Source: Fictibacillus sp. BK138 (GTDB taxonomy: Bacteria; Bacillota; Bacilli; Bacillales; Fictibacillaceae). From it: DNA of 64,000 bases. The translations under genes were made by a program, and so were the position numbers. Positions 51,265 through 60,934 of this stretch are shown in pieces. Position 1 is the stretch's first letter. Each line of letters starts with the position of its first letter. The stretch covers positions 1,421,034 to 1,485,033 of the forward strand of contig NZ_SGXL01000001.1 in assembly GCF_004216955.1 (NCBI RefSeq), read 5' to 3'. The notes beneath the pieces are model-generated. The model saw nothing but the letters and a program-made list of their open reading frames with translations, did not search any database and was not told where the DNA came from.

Positions 51265-52041
51265 TTATGAAAGATAAAAAAGCCCTCCATTTATAATTTC
51301 TACTATGATCTTCGGTTCGTATTGCGTTCGAAGTGCTTCTTTTTCTACATGGTAAGATTCTGGTTTCGTTAAAAGATCTTCATAAAAGCTCTCTAAAAGA
51401 TCTTGATCTTCTTTCCAGCGATTTTTTGCATCATCTGCCCAAGTATGATCATCTCGGTCGATCACTTCTTGTATTTTCGTTTCAAGTCTCTTAATCGCAC
51501 TTTCTGGCTTAATAAAAGGAGTGAGTGTGTAACAAAAATCAGGAATCCTTTTCGTTAATAAAAGCTTCTGAAGACGATTGTGAAACTGGTCTTCTATCGT
51601 GCCGTTTATGAGCTGGATGCCATACGATAGCACTTGATCCTTCTTCTGATCACATTGATAGGTAACTTTCACATTTAAACATAGCCAGGGTTGAAGAGGA
51701 ACTTGTGCACCTTGATGCGGAACAGATTCGTATAACCGGATAAAGGAAGCCAGTTTCTTTGTAGATGCAAATATTTGATGAAGACGGGGAGAGCCAAAAT
51801 GAATAAACTCTCCTTTACCATCTGGTGACTGCTGCTGGCCTGTGACCAGTGTTAATGTCATGGGATTAGGTGTCCCGCCGGTTTTTTCAAGGTAGTGCCA
51901 ATAGAATGGACGATTCATTAGTACTTTGTCCAGCTCAGTCGTTAATTGAACTTTCATATAACTGAAATTTTTCTCTAGAATCCGGCATTCGTTAGCATCA
52001 AAATACCTTTCAAGAAATCGATGTATCTCGTGCTGCTGCAT
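51265..52041 (-). CDS. yqhG: YqhG family protein
   Basis: 258 aa, soluble. Starts MQQHEIHRFLERYFDANEC and contains PHQGAQVPLQPWLCLNVKV; matches B. subtilis YqhG in order and, as far as I recall, in sequence. Function unknown. Its first 32 bases overlap the end of yqhH on the same strand, which suggests the two are translated from one message and work together. Confidence 0.85.
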   Translation of the reverse strand: MQQHEIHRFLERYFDANECRILEKNFSYMKVQLTTELDKVLMNRPFYWHYLEKTGGTPNPMTLTLVTGQQQSPDGKGEFIHFGSPRLHQIFASTKKLASFIRLYESVPHQGAQVPLQPWLCLNVKVTYQCDQKKDQVLSYGIQLINGTIEDQFHNRLQKLLLTKRIPDFCYTLTPFIKPESAIKRLETKIQEVIDRDDHTWADDAKNRWKEDQDLLESFYEDLLTKPESYHVEKEALRTQYEPKIIVEIINGGLFYLS

Positions 52042-53707
52042 GCTCTTCCCATCCTTTCTGCTTTATTCCTCCATCTAGATTGATAAGGGAAGCAAGGTTA
52101 TCCATCTTTATCCTGATTTCGCCTTCACTGTCTGAAGTGTTCAAGATATCAGAAATATGGCGCTCAATATTTTTAATTTCAAATTTCGTCAAGATCTCAT
52201 CCAGTTCCCCAATGACACTCTCAAACAAATTAATCTTGTTGTAAAGCAGGTTTAAGATATGTTCTTCAATTGTGTTCTGCGTTGCAAAATTATAGATGTG
52301 AACATCTCCCTGCTGGCCAATTCTATGGATCCGGCCGATACGCTGTTCAATCCTCATCGGGTTCCAGGGCAGATCATAGTTTATAATGTGCTGGCAAAAT
52401 TGAAGGTTTATTCCTTCGCCTCCAGCTTCAGTAGCGATTAAAACTTGAGCACGTGTCTTAAATAGATGAGTCATCCAGTCTTTCTTGCTTCGTTTAAAGC
52501 CGCCTCTAAAAGGAACTGAAGAGATGCCGTGCTGCTGGAGAAACCATTGTAGATATAATTGGGTTGCACGATATTCAGTAAAGATAATAACTTTTGAGTT
52601 GATGGACTGAATAAGCTCAAGCGCTTTTAATGCTTTTGAGTTTTGATCCACCAATTCAATTTTCTTCATCAGTTCAACGATGCGGTTTTCCATCAACGTT
52701 GATGGAACATCTTTTTGAAGCATATTTTTAAGTGTTAAAAATACAGCTTCTCTGGAACTGCAGGCTTCACGCTGCAAAGTAACAACAGAGAACTTGCTTC
52801 TGTCAAAGTAGGATTCTCTTTTAAGTTTTGATATTTCATCATAAAGGTCCCGCTCTGTTTTTGATAATGTTATAGGGATCGTTTTTACTAACCGTTTTGG
52901 CCATTTTAAGCCAGTTTCTTCTCTTCTGTTTCTAACCATTACTTTATTGACCAGTTGCTTTAATTTTTCTTCGTTTTTCAAGGAATACTTATCTTCTTTA
53001 AAGTCTTTATCAAAATTTTCTCTATTGCCAAGATGCCCCGGCTTTAGCAGAGAAACAAGATTGAAGATTTCCTCAACTCTATTCTGTACTGGAGTAGCGG
53101 TTAACAATAAGCAAAACTTCTTCTTCAGAAGCTGTACAAATTCATAGTTTTTCGTTTTCTTATTCTTCAATTTATGAGCTTCATCGATAATGATGAGATC
53201 GTATTCCTGATTCAAAACAATATCGCGGTGCGGTGCGCGTTTTGCAGTATCGATCGATGAAACGACAACATCACATTGCTCCCAAACATATGCTTTCTTT
53301 TGAGCAATCGCAGGTATAAAGAATTTTTGATTAAGCTCATTCGTCCACTGAATAACTAAAGAAGCTGGTACTAGGATCAAAATTTTCTTCGCTAGGCGAC
53401 GAATCATGTATTCTTTTAAAATTAATCCAGCTTCAATCGTTTTTCCTAAACCGACTTCATCTGCTAGGATCGCTTTGCCGTTCATTTGTTCAATAACGGT
53501 TGTTGCAACGTCCAGCTGATGAGGCAGAAATGTCATCTGTGGGAGATGAGCTGGAGCTTGCAGCCCCAAAAACTCAGGTATTGCAAGATGGTGTTCGGCC
53601 TCAAGTGCCAAGTTGTACAACTCCCAGTTGGCCCATGGTCCATCTTCTTCCACGCGCTTTAAAAAGTCTTCATGCCATTCTCGCTGAAACTGAACGTCGA
53701 TTTTCAT
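52010..53707 (-). CDS. yqhH: SNF2-family DEAD/DEAH helicase YqhH
   Basis: 565 aa. Motif I ADEVGLGKTIEAGLIL (about 82-97), DEAH-box IIIDEAHKLK, motif III LTATPVQNR, and C-terminal motifs ATEAGGEGINLQ and RIGRIHRIGQ are intact. This is a Snf2 translocase of the RapA/HepA type acting on DNA or RNA polymerase complexes. The open frame extends 54 codons upstream, but ATG 53707 has AAAGGAAATCCGGT. Divergent from the glycine riboswitch. Confidence 0.92.
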   Translation of the reverse strand: MKIDVQFQREWHEDFLKRVEEDGPWANWELYNLALEAEHHLAIPEFLGLQAPAHLPQMTFLPHQLDVATTVIEQMNGKAILADEVGLGKTIEAGLILKEYMIRRLAKKILILVPASLVIQWTNELNQKFFIPAIAQKKAYVWEQCDVVVSSIDTAKRAPHRDIVLNQEYDLIIIDEAHKLKNKKTKNYEFVQLLKKKFCLLLTATPVQNRVEEIFNLVSLLKPGHLGNRENFDKDFKEDKYSLKNEEKLKQLVNKVMVRNRREETGLKWPKRLVKTIPITLSKTERDLYDEISKLKRESYFDRSKFSVVTLQREACSSREAVFLTLKNMLQKDVPSTLMENRIVELMKKIELVDQNSKALKALELIQSINSKVIIFTEYRATQLYLQWFLQQHGISSVPFRGGFKRSKKDWMTHLFKTRAQVLIATEAGGEGINLQFCQHIINYDLPWNPMRIEQRIGRIHRIGQQGDVHIYNFATQNTIEEHILNLLYNKINLFESVIGELDEILTKFEIKNIERHISDILNTSDSEGEIRIKMDNLASLINLDGGIKQKGWEEHAAARDTSIS

Positions 53708-53819
53708 ACCGGATTTCCTTTCCATAAAAAAGTTCATTGCCATTCCATTTATAAAAATGATAGGATAATAATGTAGTAAACATAGTAATAGTATGTGCGA
53801 CCTTGGACAATAACATACT

Positions 53820-54038
53820 CGCGAATGAAAGTAAGAGGAGAGACTGCGTAAGCGGCGCCGAAGGAGCAAACAATTGTGAAACTCTCAGGCAAAAAGACTC
53901 TTGCTAGACGCATCTCTGGAGAGAGCTTTTAAATAGATGAAAGCCACCAACGAAGAAACTCATGGAATATTATGAGAAACTTACCGGTTGCAGGACAGAG
54001 GATTCCTATTTTTAAGGGGTCTCTCTGTCCTTTTTTTG
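53820..54038 (+). promoter_or_regulatory. Tandem glycine riboswitch of the gcv operon
   Basis: Aptamer 1 (about 53830-53910) shows GAGGAGAGAC, GGCGCCGAAGGAGCAAAC and CTCTCAGGCAAAAAGAC. Aptamer 2 (about 53911-53993) shows TCTGGAGAGAG, AAAGCCACCAACGAAG and ACTTACCGGTTGCAGGAC. The expression platform is the terminator at 53992-54037 (AGGACAGAG / CTCTGTCC with T7). The order matches the B. subtilis gcvT riboswitch, which turns the operon on when glycine is abundant. Confidence 0.95.
53992..54037 (+). terminator. Riboswitch-controlled terminator
   Basis: AGGACAGAG and CTCTGTCC pair around a 22-base loop and seven T follow; its 5' arm overlaps the end of aptamer 2. Confidence 0.9.
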
Positions 54039-54085
54039 TCCAAAATTAATTGAAAATTTTAAAGTATGAAAAAGGAGGAATTCAC

Positions 54086-55186
54086 ATGGCTACATTGTTG
54101 CGCACACCGTTATTTAACACATATAAAGAACACGGTGGAAAAGTTATTGATTTCGGCGGCTGGGAATTGCCAGTTCAGTTTTCAAGTATTAAAGAGGAAC
54201 ATGAGGCTGTACGTACTCAAGCAGGTTTATTTGATGTTTCTCACATGGGTGAGTTCGAAGTGAAAGGACCAAATGCACTATCATTCTTGCAATATACAAT
54301 GACGAATGATGTTTCTAAACTTCAAAACGGACAAGCTCAATATACGGCGATGTGCTATGAAAACGGCGGAACTGTAGATGATCTCTTGATCTATAAAAGA
54401 GATGAAAATGACTATTTGCTAGTTGTGAATGCCTCAAATATAGAAAAAGACTTCGAATGGCTGAACAGCCACAAAACAGAAGGTGTAGAGCTTGTTAACG
54501 TGTCACCTGAGTATGCTCAGCTTGCTATTCAAGGGCCAAAGGCTGAAATGATTCTTCAAAAGCTAACAGATACTGACCTTTCTGAAATCGGTTTCTTCCG
54601 TTTCAAAGAAGACGTATCGCTGGCTGGAATCCCTTCTTTAGTATCAAGAACAGGCTATACAGGTGAAGATGGATTCGAGATCTACTTAAAAACAGCTGAT
54701 GCTGAAAAACTATGGAAATCTGTACTAGAAGCAGGAAGCGAAGATGGATTGCTCCCAGCTGGTCTAGGAGCACGTGACACGCTTCGTTTTGAGGCGAAAC
54801 TTGCACTTTACGGGCAGGAGTTGACAAAAGATATCACGCCGATTGAAGCTGGTATTGGATTTGCAGTGAAGACAGATAAAGAAGCAGACTTTATCGGGAA
54901 AGAAGTGCTCACTGATCAAAAGAAGAACGGAGCACCTCGGAAGCTTGTTGGAATTGAGATGATCGATAAAGGTATTCCTCGTTCCCATTATGAAGTGTTT
55001 GCAGGTGATAAAAAAATCGGTGAAGTAACTACTGGCACGCAATCACCTTCCCTTAAGAAGAACCTGGGACTTGTCCTGATTGACAAGGAATACAGCGAAC
55101 TTGGAACAGAAGTTGAAGTGCAAATACGCCAAAAACGCTTAAAAGCAAAAGTGGTAGCATCACCATTTTACAAACGTGGAAAATAA
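54086..55186 (+). CDS. gcvT: Aminomethyltransferase (glycine cleavage T protein)
   Basis: 366 aa. Transfers the methylene group from aminomethyl-lipoyl H protein to tetrahydrofolate, releasing ammonia. The folate-binding domain shows [16 protein letters not shown] near residue 50 and [13 protein letters not shown] near 190; the C-terminal barrel ends [16 protein letters not shown]. The frame is open 12 codons upstream; ATG 54086 follows AAAAAGGAGG. First gene of the riboswitch-controlled operon. Confidence 0.95.
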   Translation: MATLLRTPLFNTYKEHGGKVIDFGGWELPVQFSSIKEEHEAVRTQAGLFDVSHMGEFEVKGPNALSFLQYTMTNDVSKLQNGQAQYTAMCYENGGTVDDLLIYKRDENDYLLVVNASNIEKDFEWLNSHKTEGVELVNVSPEYAQLAIQGPKAEMILQKLTDTDLSEIGFFRFKEDVSLAGIPSLVSRTGYTGEDGFEIYLKTADAEKLWKSVLEAGSEDGLLPAGLGARDTLRFEAKLALYGQELTKDITPIEAGIGFAVKTDKEADFIGKEVLTDQKKNGAPRKLVGIEMIDKGIPRSHYEVFAGDKKIGEVTTGTQSPSLKKNLGLVLIDKEYSELGTEVEVQIRQKRLKAKVVASPFYKRGK

Positions 55187-55211
55187 ATCGTTCTAATAAG
55201 GAGGAGAAACA

Positions 55212-56576
55212 ATGACGTTCCGTTACTTGCCGATGACAGATCAAGATAAAAAGGAAATGCTTGAGACGATTGGAATCGAAACTACAGAAGAACTTTTTAA
55301 AGATATCCCTGAAGAGGTACGTTTTAAAGGCCGCCTCGACATCGAAGAAGCATTACCAGAACCACAGCTTGTAAAAGAAATGGGAAGACTTGCAGCAATG
55401 AACAAGAACACGAAGGATTATGCTTCCTTTTTGGGTGCAGGTGTTTATGACCATTACACACCATCCATCGTTAACCATATGCTTTTACGTTCAGAGTTCT
55501 ATACGGCATACACTCCTTATCAGCCGGAGATCTCCCAAGGGGAACTGCAGGCAATCTTTGAATTCCAGACAATGATCTGTGAATTAACTGGGATGGATGT
55601 AGCCAACTCATCTATGTATGATGGTGGAACTTCATTAGCTGAAGCTGGTTTATTATCAGCAGCACAAACACGAAGAAAGAAAATCGTCGTTTCAAAATCC
55701 GTGCATCCGGAATCAAGAGACGTTCTGAAAACCTATGCAAAAGGGCAGCACCTTGAAGTAGTGGAAGTAGATGCTGAAAACGGGATGACTTCATTAAACG
55801 GCTTGCGTTCTGCGGTTGATGAAGAAACAGCTTGTGTTATTGTTCAATATCCTAACTTCTTTGGTCAGATCGAGCCATTAAAAGAGATTGAAGAAATCAT
55901 TCATGAAAATAAAGGGATGTTCGTCGTTTCATCTAATCCACTTGCATTAGGAGCTTTAACTCCTCCTGGTAAATTTGGCGCGGACATCGTTGTTGGAGAT
56001 GCTCAGCCTTTTGGCATTGCTCAAGGTTTCGGTGGACCTCACTGTGGATACTTTGCTGTAACAAATAAGCTTATGCGTAAAGTGCCAGGAAGATTGGTGG
56101 GTCAGACTGTTGACGAAGACGGCAAGCGTGGATTTGTATTGACTCTTCAAGCGAGAGAACAGCACATCAGACGTGATAAAGCAACAAGTAACATATGTTC
56201 AAACCAGGCTCTAAATGCACTGGCTGCATCCATTGCAATGACTGCTCTCGGGAAAAAAGGCGTTAAGGAAGTTGCGCACCAAAATATTCAAAAAGCTCAC
56301 TATGCGAAGAAAGTACTTGAAGACAAAGGTTTGAAAACCGCATTTACAGGACCATTTTTCAATGAATTCGTTATCGAACTTAAATGTACTGCCAAGGAAG
56401 TAAACCAAAAGTTATTAGAATCCGGTATTATCGGAGGATACGATCTTGGTCTTTCTTACACTGAATTAAAAAATCATATGCTTATCGCGGTAACTGAGAT
56501 GAGAACAAAAGAAGAAATCGATCAGCTTGCAAATGTATTGGAGGGGTTGTCATGCGTACAGAACATCAGTCACTAA
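55212..56576 (+). CDS. gcvPA: Glycine dehydrogenase (decarboxylating) subunit 1
   Basis: 454 aa, alpha subunit of the split P protein. It has the family N-terminus [20 protein letters not shown] and [15 protein letters not shown], with [13 protein letters not shown] and GGPHCGYFA further on. It lacks the PLP lysine, which is in the partner. Together they decarboxylate glycine and load the H protein. TAAGGAGGAG precedes ATG. Overlaps gcvPB by 25 bases. Confidence 0.95.
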   Translation: MTFRYLPMTDQDKKEMLETIGIETTEELFKDIPEEVRFKGRLDIEEALPEPQLVKEMGRLAAMNKNTKDYASFLGAGVYDHYTPSIVNHMLLRSEFYTAYTPYQPEISQGELQAIFEFQTMICELTGMDVANSSMYDGGTSLAEAGLLSAAQTRRKKIVVSKSVHPESRDVLKTYAKGQHLEVVEVDAENGMTSLNGLRSAVDEETACVIVQYPNFFGQIEPLKEIEEIIHENKGMFVVSSNPLALGALTPPGKFGADIVVGDAQPFGIAQGFGGPHCGYFAVTNKLMRKVPGRLVGQTVDEDGKRGFVLTLQAREQHIRRDKATSNICSNQALNALAASIAMTALGKKGVKEVAHQNIQKAHYAKKVLEDKGLKTAFTGPFFNEFVIELKCTAKEVNQKLLESGIIGGYDLGLSYTELKNHMLIAVTEMRTKEEIDQLANVLEGLSCVQNISH

Positions 56577-58015
56577 TTTTTGAATTATCAAAGCCGGGCC
56601 GAGTTGGCTATAGTATTCCGGAACTTGATGTACCAGAAGTAAATGTAGAATCGATGATTCCTTCCGATTATTTGCGTTCAGAAGAACCGGAACTTCCTGA
56701 GGTTTCTGAACTGCAGATCGTCCGTCACTACACGGCATTATCAAATCGTAACCATGGCGTGGATTCTGGTTTTTATCCATTAGGATCTTGTACGATGAAA
56801 TACAACCCTAAAATCAACGAGGATGTTGCCCGCTTCCCTGGATTTGCTCATATTCACCCGCTTCAAGAAGAGGAAACAGTACAAGGTGCAATGGAAATGA
56901 TGTACCGTCTGCAAACTTCTTTAGCTGAAATTACGGGCATGGATGAAGTAACATTACAGCCTGCTGCTGGAGCTCATGGTGAGTGGACTGGGCTTATGAT
57001 GATTCGTGCATATCACGAAGCAAATGGTGACTTTAACCGTACAAAGGTAATCGTACCTGACTCTGCCCACGGTACAAACCCTGCATCTGCAACAGTTGCT
57101 GGATTTGAATCGATCACAGTAAAATCAGACGAGCGCGGTCTTGTTGATTTAGAAGATTTGAAACGTGTTGTGGATCAAGACGTAGCAGCATTGATGTTAA
57201 CGAATCCAAACACTCTTGGCCTTTTTGAAGAGCATATTTTAGAAATGGCGAAAATCATTCACGAAGCTGGCGGAAAGCTTTATTATGACGGAGCAAACGC
57301 AAACGCTATCTTAGGTTTTGCTAGACCTGGAGATATGGGCTTTGATGTAGTTCATCTTAACTTGCATAAAACATTTACTGGACCGCATGGAGGCGGAGGC
57401 CCTGGTTCTGGTCCTGTGGGTGTAAAAGCCGATCTTATACCGTTCTTGCCGAAACCAGTTCTGGTAAAAGAAAACGATGTATATAAGTTTGAATACAACA
57501 GACCGCAATCGATTGGGCGTGTGAAGCCGTTTTACGGAAACTTCGGAATCAATGTTCGTGCATTTACGTACATCATGACAATGGGTCCAGATGGTCTGCA
57601 TCAAGTTTCCGAGAATGCTGTTCTGAACGCTAACTATATGATGCGCCGATTAGAGCCGCATTTTGATCTCCCTTTTACACAGCACTGTAAGCATGAGTTT
57701 GTATTGTCGGGTCGCCGTCAGAAAAAACTTGGTGTAAGAACACTTGATATTGCAAAACGCTTGCTTGACTTTGGCTACCACCCGCCAACGATCTATTTCC
57801 CTCTTAGCGTAGAAGAGGCAATTATGATCGAGCCGACCGAAACGGAATCTAAAGAAACCCTTGATGAATTCATTGAAAAAATGATTCAAATCGCAAAAGA
57901 AGCTGAAGAAACTCCAGAATTGGTGCAAGAAGCACCTCATACAACAGTTGTTAAACGACTGGATGAAGCAACTGCAGCGAGAAAGCCGATTCTAAAATAC
58001 AGCAAACAAGTATAA
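56552..58015 (+). CDS. gcvPB: Glycine dehydrogenase (decarboxylating) subunit 2
   Basis: 487 aa, catalytic subunit. PLP Schiff-base Lys273 in [20 protein letters not shown], with [11 protein letters not shown] and NPNTLGLFE before it. GGAGGGG stands eight bases upstream of ATG 56552 within the end of gcvPA. No gcvH is in the operon; H protein must be encoded elsewhere. Terminator follows. Confidence 0.95.
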   Translation: MRTEHQSLIFELSKPGRVGYSIPELDVPEVNVESMIPSDYLRSEEPELPEVSELQIVRHYTALSNRNHGVDSGFYPLGSCTMKYNPKINEDVARFPGFAHIHPLQEEETVQGAMEMMYRLQTSLAEITGMDEVTLQPAAGAHGEWTGLMMIRAYHEANGDFNRTKVIVPDSAHGTNPASATVAGFESITVKSDERGLVDLEDLKRVVDQDVAALMLTNPNTLGLFEEHILEMAKIIHEAGGKLYYDGANANAILGFARPGDMGFDVVHLNLHKTFTGPHGGGGPGSGPVGVKADLIPFLPKPVLVKENDVYKFEYNRPQSIGRVKPFYGNFGINVRAFTYIMTMGPDGLHQVSENAVLNANYMMRRLEPHFDLPFTQHCKHEFVLSGRRQKKLGVRTLDIAKRLLDFGYHPPTIYFPLSVEEAIMIEPTETESKETLDEFIEKMIQIAKEAEETPELVQEAPHTTVVKRLDEATAARKPILKYSKQV

Positions 58016-58029
58016 GCGACCAAATAAAG

Positions 58030-58062
58030 AAGCAGCCTTTAATGGGCTGCTTTGTTTTTTTT
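58030..58062 (+). terminator. Terminator of the gcv operon
   Basis: AAGCAGCC-TTTAAT-GGGCTGCTT followed by GTTTTTTTT. Confidence 0.9.
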
Positions 58063-58438
58063 AATTTGATTTTACACGGCCAGTCCATTTACGAAAGCCG
58101 CCTTGCAGATGATGCAGGTTGCCGTATTTCTTCTTCTTTAAGAAGTTCGCGGCACGAGCGCTTCTAAATCCACTCTCGCAGTATAGGTATACTGGCTGAT
58201 CGTTTCTAACTTCCTTTAATCGCTGTCTCATTTGAGACAACGGAATATTTCTAGCTCCAAGAATGTGGCCTTTTTTAAATTCTTCTGGTTCCCTTACATC
58301 AATTAGCTGAGCTTTACGATAACCAGCTTTAAACTCTTCTTCGTTGAGAGTTTTTAAAAATTTTTTTTGGTAAAGGCCCATCGTAACAACGTAAGCAAGT
58401 ATTGCTACAACAATAACGATTAAAACAATCCATCCCAT
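58061..58438 (-). CDS. yqhL: Membrane-anchored rhodanese-like protein YqhL
   Basis: 125 aa. One N-terminal membrane helix (residues 3-20) and a rhodanese domain with LIDVREPEEFKKGHI and active-site loop C87-ESGFRSA. It probably transfers sulfur from thiosulfate or a persulfide on the inner or outer face; partner unknown. AAAGGAGTG precedes ATG. Order between gcvPB and lipM matches B. subtilis yqhL. Confidence 0.9.
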   Translation of the reverse strand: MGWIVLIVIVVAILAYVVTMGLYQKKFLKTLNEEEFKAGYRKAQLIDVREPEEFKKGHILGARNIPLSQMRQRLKEVRNDQPVYLYCESGFRSARAANFLKKKKYGNLHHLQGGFRKWTGRVKSN

Positions 58439-58587
58439 AATGCTTGCACTCCTTTAAACAATCTACCCCAATTATAGCGGTGCTGGACACGATAGGCAAA
58501 GAAAATAATAGGATTTAAGCGATTGTTTTTGACACGATCACCGAATTTGGTACACTAGTTACGATAGAATTGCAGGGAGACGAAAAC

Positions 58588-59424
58588 ATGGAAAAAGAAA
58601 ATTGGTATTACATTGACTCAGGTAACTGTGAACCAGCCATTAATATGGCAATGGATGAAGCTTTATTAACGTGGCATAGCGAAGCGAAAATCCCGCCTGT
58701 AATCCGTTTTTACGGCTGGGATCCAGCAACATTGTCCATTGGATATTTTCAAAAAGTAGAAAAAGAGATTAATCTTGAAGCTGTAAAAAAATACAATTTA
58801 GGTTTTGTTAGACGGCCAACAGGCGGTCGAGGGGTTCTTCATGATCAGGAGCTGACATACAGTGTGATCGTTTCTGAAGATCATAAGGCGATGCCTCAAT
58901 CTGTTACAGAGGCTTATAGAGTAATCTCTGAAGGCATTAAAGAAGGTTTCCAAGGACTAGGACTAGATGCATACTTTGCGGTTCCAAAAACAGATGAAGA
59001 ACGTGAGGGCTTAAAAAATCCCCGTTCAGCCGTTTGTTTTGATGCACCTTCCTGGTATGAACTAGTTGTTGAAGGAAGAAAAGTGGCCGGAAGCGCTCAA
59101 ACCAGACAGAAAGGCGTCATTCTTCAGCATGGTTCTATTTTATTAGATCTAGATGAGGATAAACTCTTTGATTTATTTAAGTACTCCAGCGACCGTCTGC
59201 GAGTAAGAATGCAGGATGCCTTTAAGAAAAAGGCAGTAGCCATTAATGAGCTGCTAGATTCACCTGTAACGATTAATGATGCAAAAACAGCCTTCAAAAA
59301 AGGATTTGAAGATGGTTTGAATATTAATCTCATACCCTATACGTTAACTGAAGATCAATGGGCTGAAGTAGAACGTATTGCAGATACAAGATATCGGAAT
59401 GACGAATGGACTTTTAGAAGATAA
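58588..59424 (+). CDS. lipM: Octanoyltransferase LipM
   Basis: 278 aa, the exact length I recall for B. subtilis LipM. It moves octanoate from acyl carrier protein to the H protein as the first step of lipoic acid synthesis, which links it to the neighbouring glycine cleavage genes. [18 protein letters not shown] is the lipoate ligase-like motif and Cys150 (SAVCFDAPS) the acyl-enzyme cysteine. The frame opens at 58570, but ATG 58588 has GGGAGACG upstream. Confidence 0.95.
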   Translation: MEKENWYYIDSGNCEPAINMAMDEALLTWHSEAKIPPVIRFYGWDPATLSIGYFQKVEKEINLEAVKKYNLGFVRRPTGGRGVLHDQELTYSVIVSEDHKAMPQSVTEAYRVISEGIKEGFQGLGLDAYFAVPKTDEEREGLKNPRSAVCFDAPSWYELVVEGRKVAGSAQTRQKGVILQHGSILLDLDEDKLFDLFKYSSDRLRVRMQDAFKKKAVAINELLDSPVTINDAKTAFKKGFEDGLNINLIPYTLTEDQWAEVERIADTRYRNDEWTFRR

Positions 59425-59430
59425 AAACAG

Positions 59431-59466
59431 AAAATCGAAACCTCAAATGAGGTCTCGATTTTTTCT
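59431..59466 (+). terminator. Terminator of lipM
   Basis: AAAATCGA-A-ACCTC-AAAT-GAGGT-C-TCGATTTT with one mismatch, then TTCTTTT. Confidence 0.85.
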
Positions 59467-59685
59467 TTTGGGAAAAGAAGTAAACAAAAGGGAAGTCAAG
59501 ATATTAATTTTTTTTGAGAAAAAGAAGGATTTTGAGAAAACCTTTGTCTTATATAGGGTTATAAAAATTCCAGATAATACAAATCTAGTATTTGGCCAAA
59601 TAGTAACTAAAATCATATTAATTATTCTTTTCTCTTTAATATTCTAGTAATTACTCTTGATTTCAAGTTTGACAAGATTTTTTCT

Positions 59686-59747
59686 TTGACATGACGTTTA
59701 CGTATATATAGTATAGGGGTAGAAGAAATACATACAAGATATAGATA
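59686..59747 (+). promoter_or_regulatory. nrdJ promoter with two NrdR-like boxes
   Basis: TTGACA (59686-59691), 17-bp spacer, TAGTAT (59709-59714). A 16-bp site at 59700-59715 (ACGTATATATAGTATA) overlaps the -10. A second at 59732-59747 (ATACAAGATATAGATA; reverse complement TATCTATATCTTGTAT) lies 32 bp downstream by centres, three helical turns. This is the usual tandem arrangement of NrdR boxes before ribonucleotide reductase genes. The remaining part of the 59425-59784 gap is AT-rich with no gene. Confidence 0.6.
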
Positions 59748-59784
59748 TTCATCGTGTGTGAGAATATGAAAAAGGAGGAGAAAT

Positions 59785-60573
59785 ATGGACGCAGTTGCCA
59801 CTGTTAAAAAGGGTATCGACTACGAAGCTCTTAATCAAGATATAGCACAGTTTCCACAAGTACATCCCGTATCATCCACAATGAAAACGACGCATAAAGG
59901 TGTTTCACGACTGGTGATGCTTGATCGATACAGTTTTAAAGACACAGAAAAGAAAACACTCAAACCGGGTGATTTTGTTGTTTTAACGGTTAAAGAAGAT
60001 CCGAAATTTCCGGCGAGAGGGCTTGGTTACATTCAATCAGTCAACTGGGACGATAAAAACGCAGTAGTCTTGGTTGAGGATGAATTCAAAGCAGTCCTTG
60101 AAAAACCGGAAGAAGCAGAAACAGGACTTATTACACGTTCACTCGATGTGATGGACAAGCCGCTGGAAGTATTCTACGAGCAGATTGCATTAAGGAATGC
60201 GACAGGGTTAGCATCAGTTGAAACAACAGAGGAAAAACGCCAGGAGTCGTTCGAGAGGTTCTATAAAGAACTTTCGGAAATGAACTTCGTACCGGCTGGT
60301 CGAGTTCTTTACGGTGCAGGGGCAGAAACGGATGTAACGTATTTTAACTGCTACGTGATGCCATATGTAAAAGATTCGCGTGAAGGAATCTCAGATCACC
60401 GCAAGCAAGTAATGGAGATCATGAGCCGAGGCGGCGGTGTTGGAACAAATGGTTCAACACTAAGACCAAAAAATGCACTGGCACGAGGCGTAAACGGTAA
60501 ATCATCAGGATCAGTATCCTGGCTGGATGATATTGCGAAACTGACGCATTTGGTTGAGCAGGGCGGAAGTCGT
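59785..60573 (+). CDS. nrdJ: Adenosylcobalamin-dependent ribonucleotide reductase, exon 1
   Basis: First 263 codons of an 853-aa class II reductase; the whole gene spans 59785-62707 once the 361-nt intron is removed. The enzyme reduces ribonucleotides to deoxyribonucleotides using a cobalamin-derived thiyl radical, with or without oxygen. Exon 1 carries the first redox cysteine C189 (TYFNCYVM) and the loop GGGVGTNGSTLRPKN. It ends ...VEQGGSR at T60573. Without splicing, translation would stop at TAA 60574-60576, giving a truncated product. AAAAGGAGGAG precedes ATG. Control by NrdR is suggested by the boxes upstream. Confidence 0.92.
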
Positions 60574-60934
60574 TAACACCATGGCGACTTAATCTCGTGA
60601 ACTGCTGGAACACCCTAAAGCTTTAGGAGCTACAACGTGGCTGGCAACGGCGAGCGTGAATGCTTAAAAATTCTAAAGATAGTACAATGGGCAATCAGCA
60701 GCGAAGCGTCTTTGGAAACAGAGATGAACGTTCAACGACTATTAAAAGTTCCTAAGGTTTAAATCCTAATAGCGGAGGTAAACGATGGAACGAGTAAACC
60801 ATAATCATCGGCAACGAGGTTACGGGGCACGAGACAAGGAAGATATACTTCTTTGATGATATAGTCTGATCTTACATGAAAGTGTAAGAGGGTGGCAGAA
60901 ATGTCCATCCCCTCATTATGAGAGTAACAAAAAG
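60574..60934 (+). other. Group I self-splicing intron (361 nt, no ORF)
   Basis: P1: exon end AAGTCGT (60567-60573) pairs with internal guide GCGACTT (60584-60590), with a T-G wobble at the splice site. P10: exon 2 start CGTGG pairs with CCATG (60579-60583), immediately before the guide. P7: GACTAT (60737-60742) pairs with ATAGTC (60861-60866). P9: CTTACA-TGAAAG-TGTAAG (60871-60888). The intron ends in G60934. Core strings such as AATCAGCAGCGAAGC and TTCAACGACTA resemble group IA introns of phages and Bacillus. No homing endonuclease frame is present. Confidence 0.93.

Noticed and set aside
52947-53727. Plus-strand frames opposite yqhH
   Set aside because: Shadows of a strongly conserved helicase gene; no initiation signals.
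59378-59647. 89-aa open frame between lipM and nrdJ
   Set aside because: Starts inside lipM in another frame, runs through the lipM terminator, and has no ribosome site.
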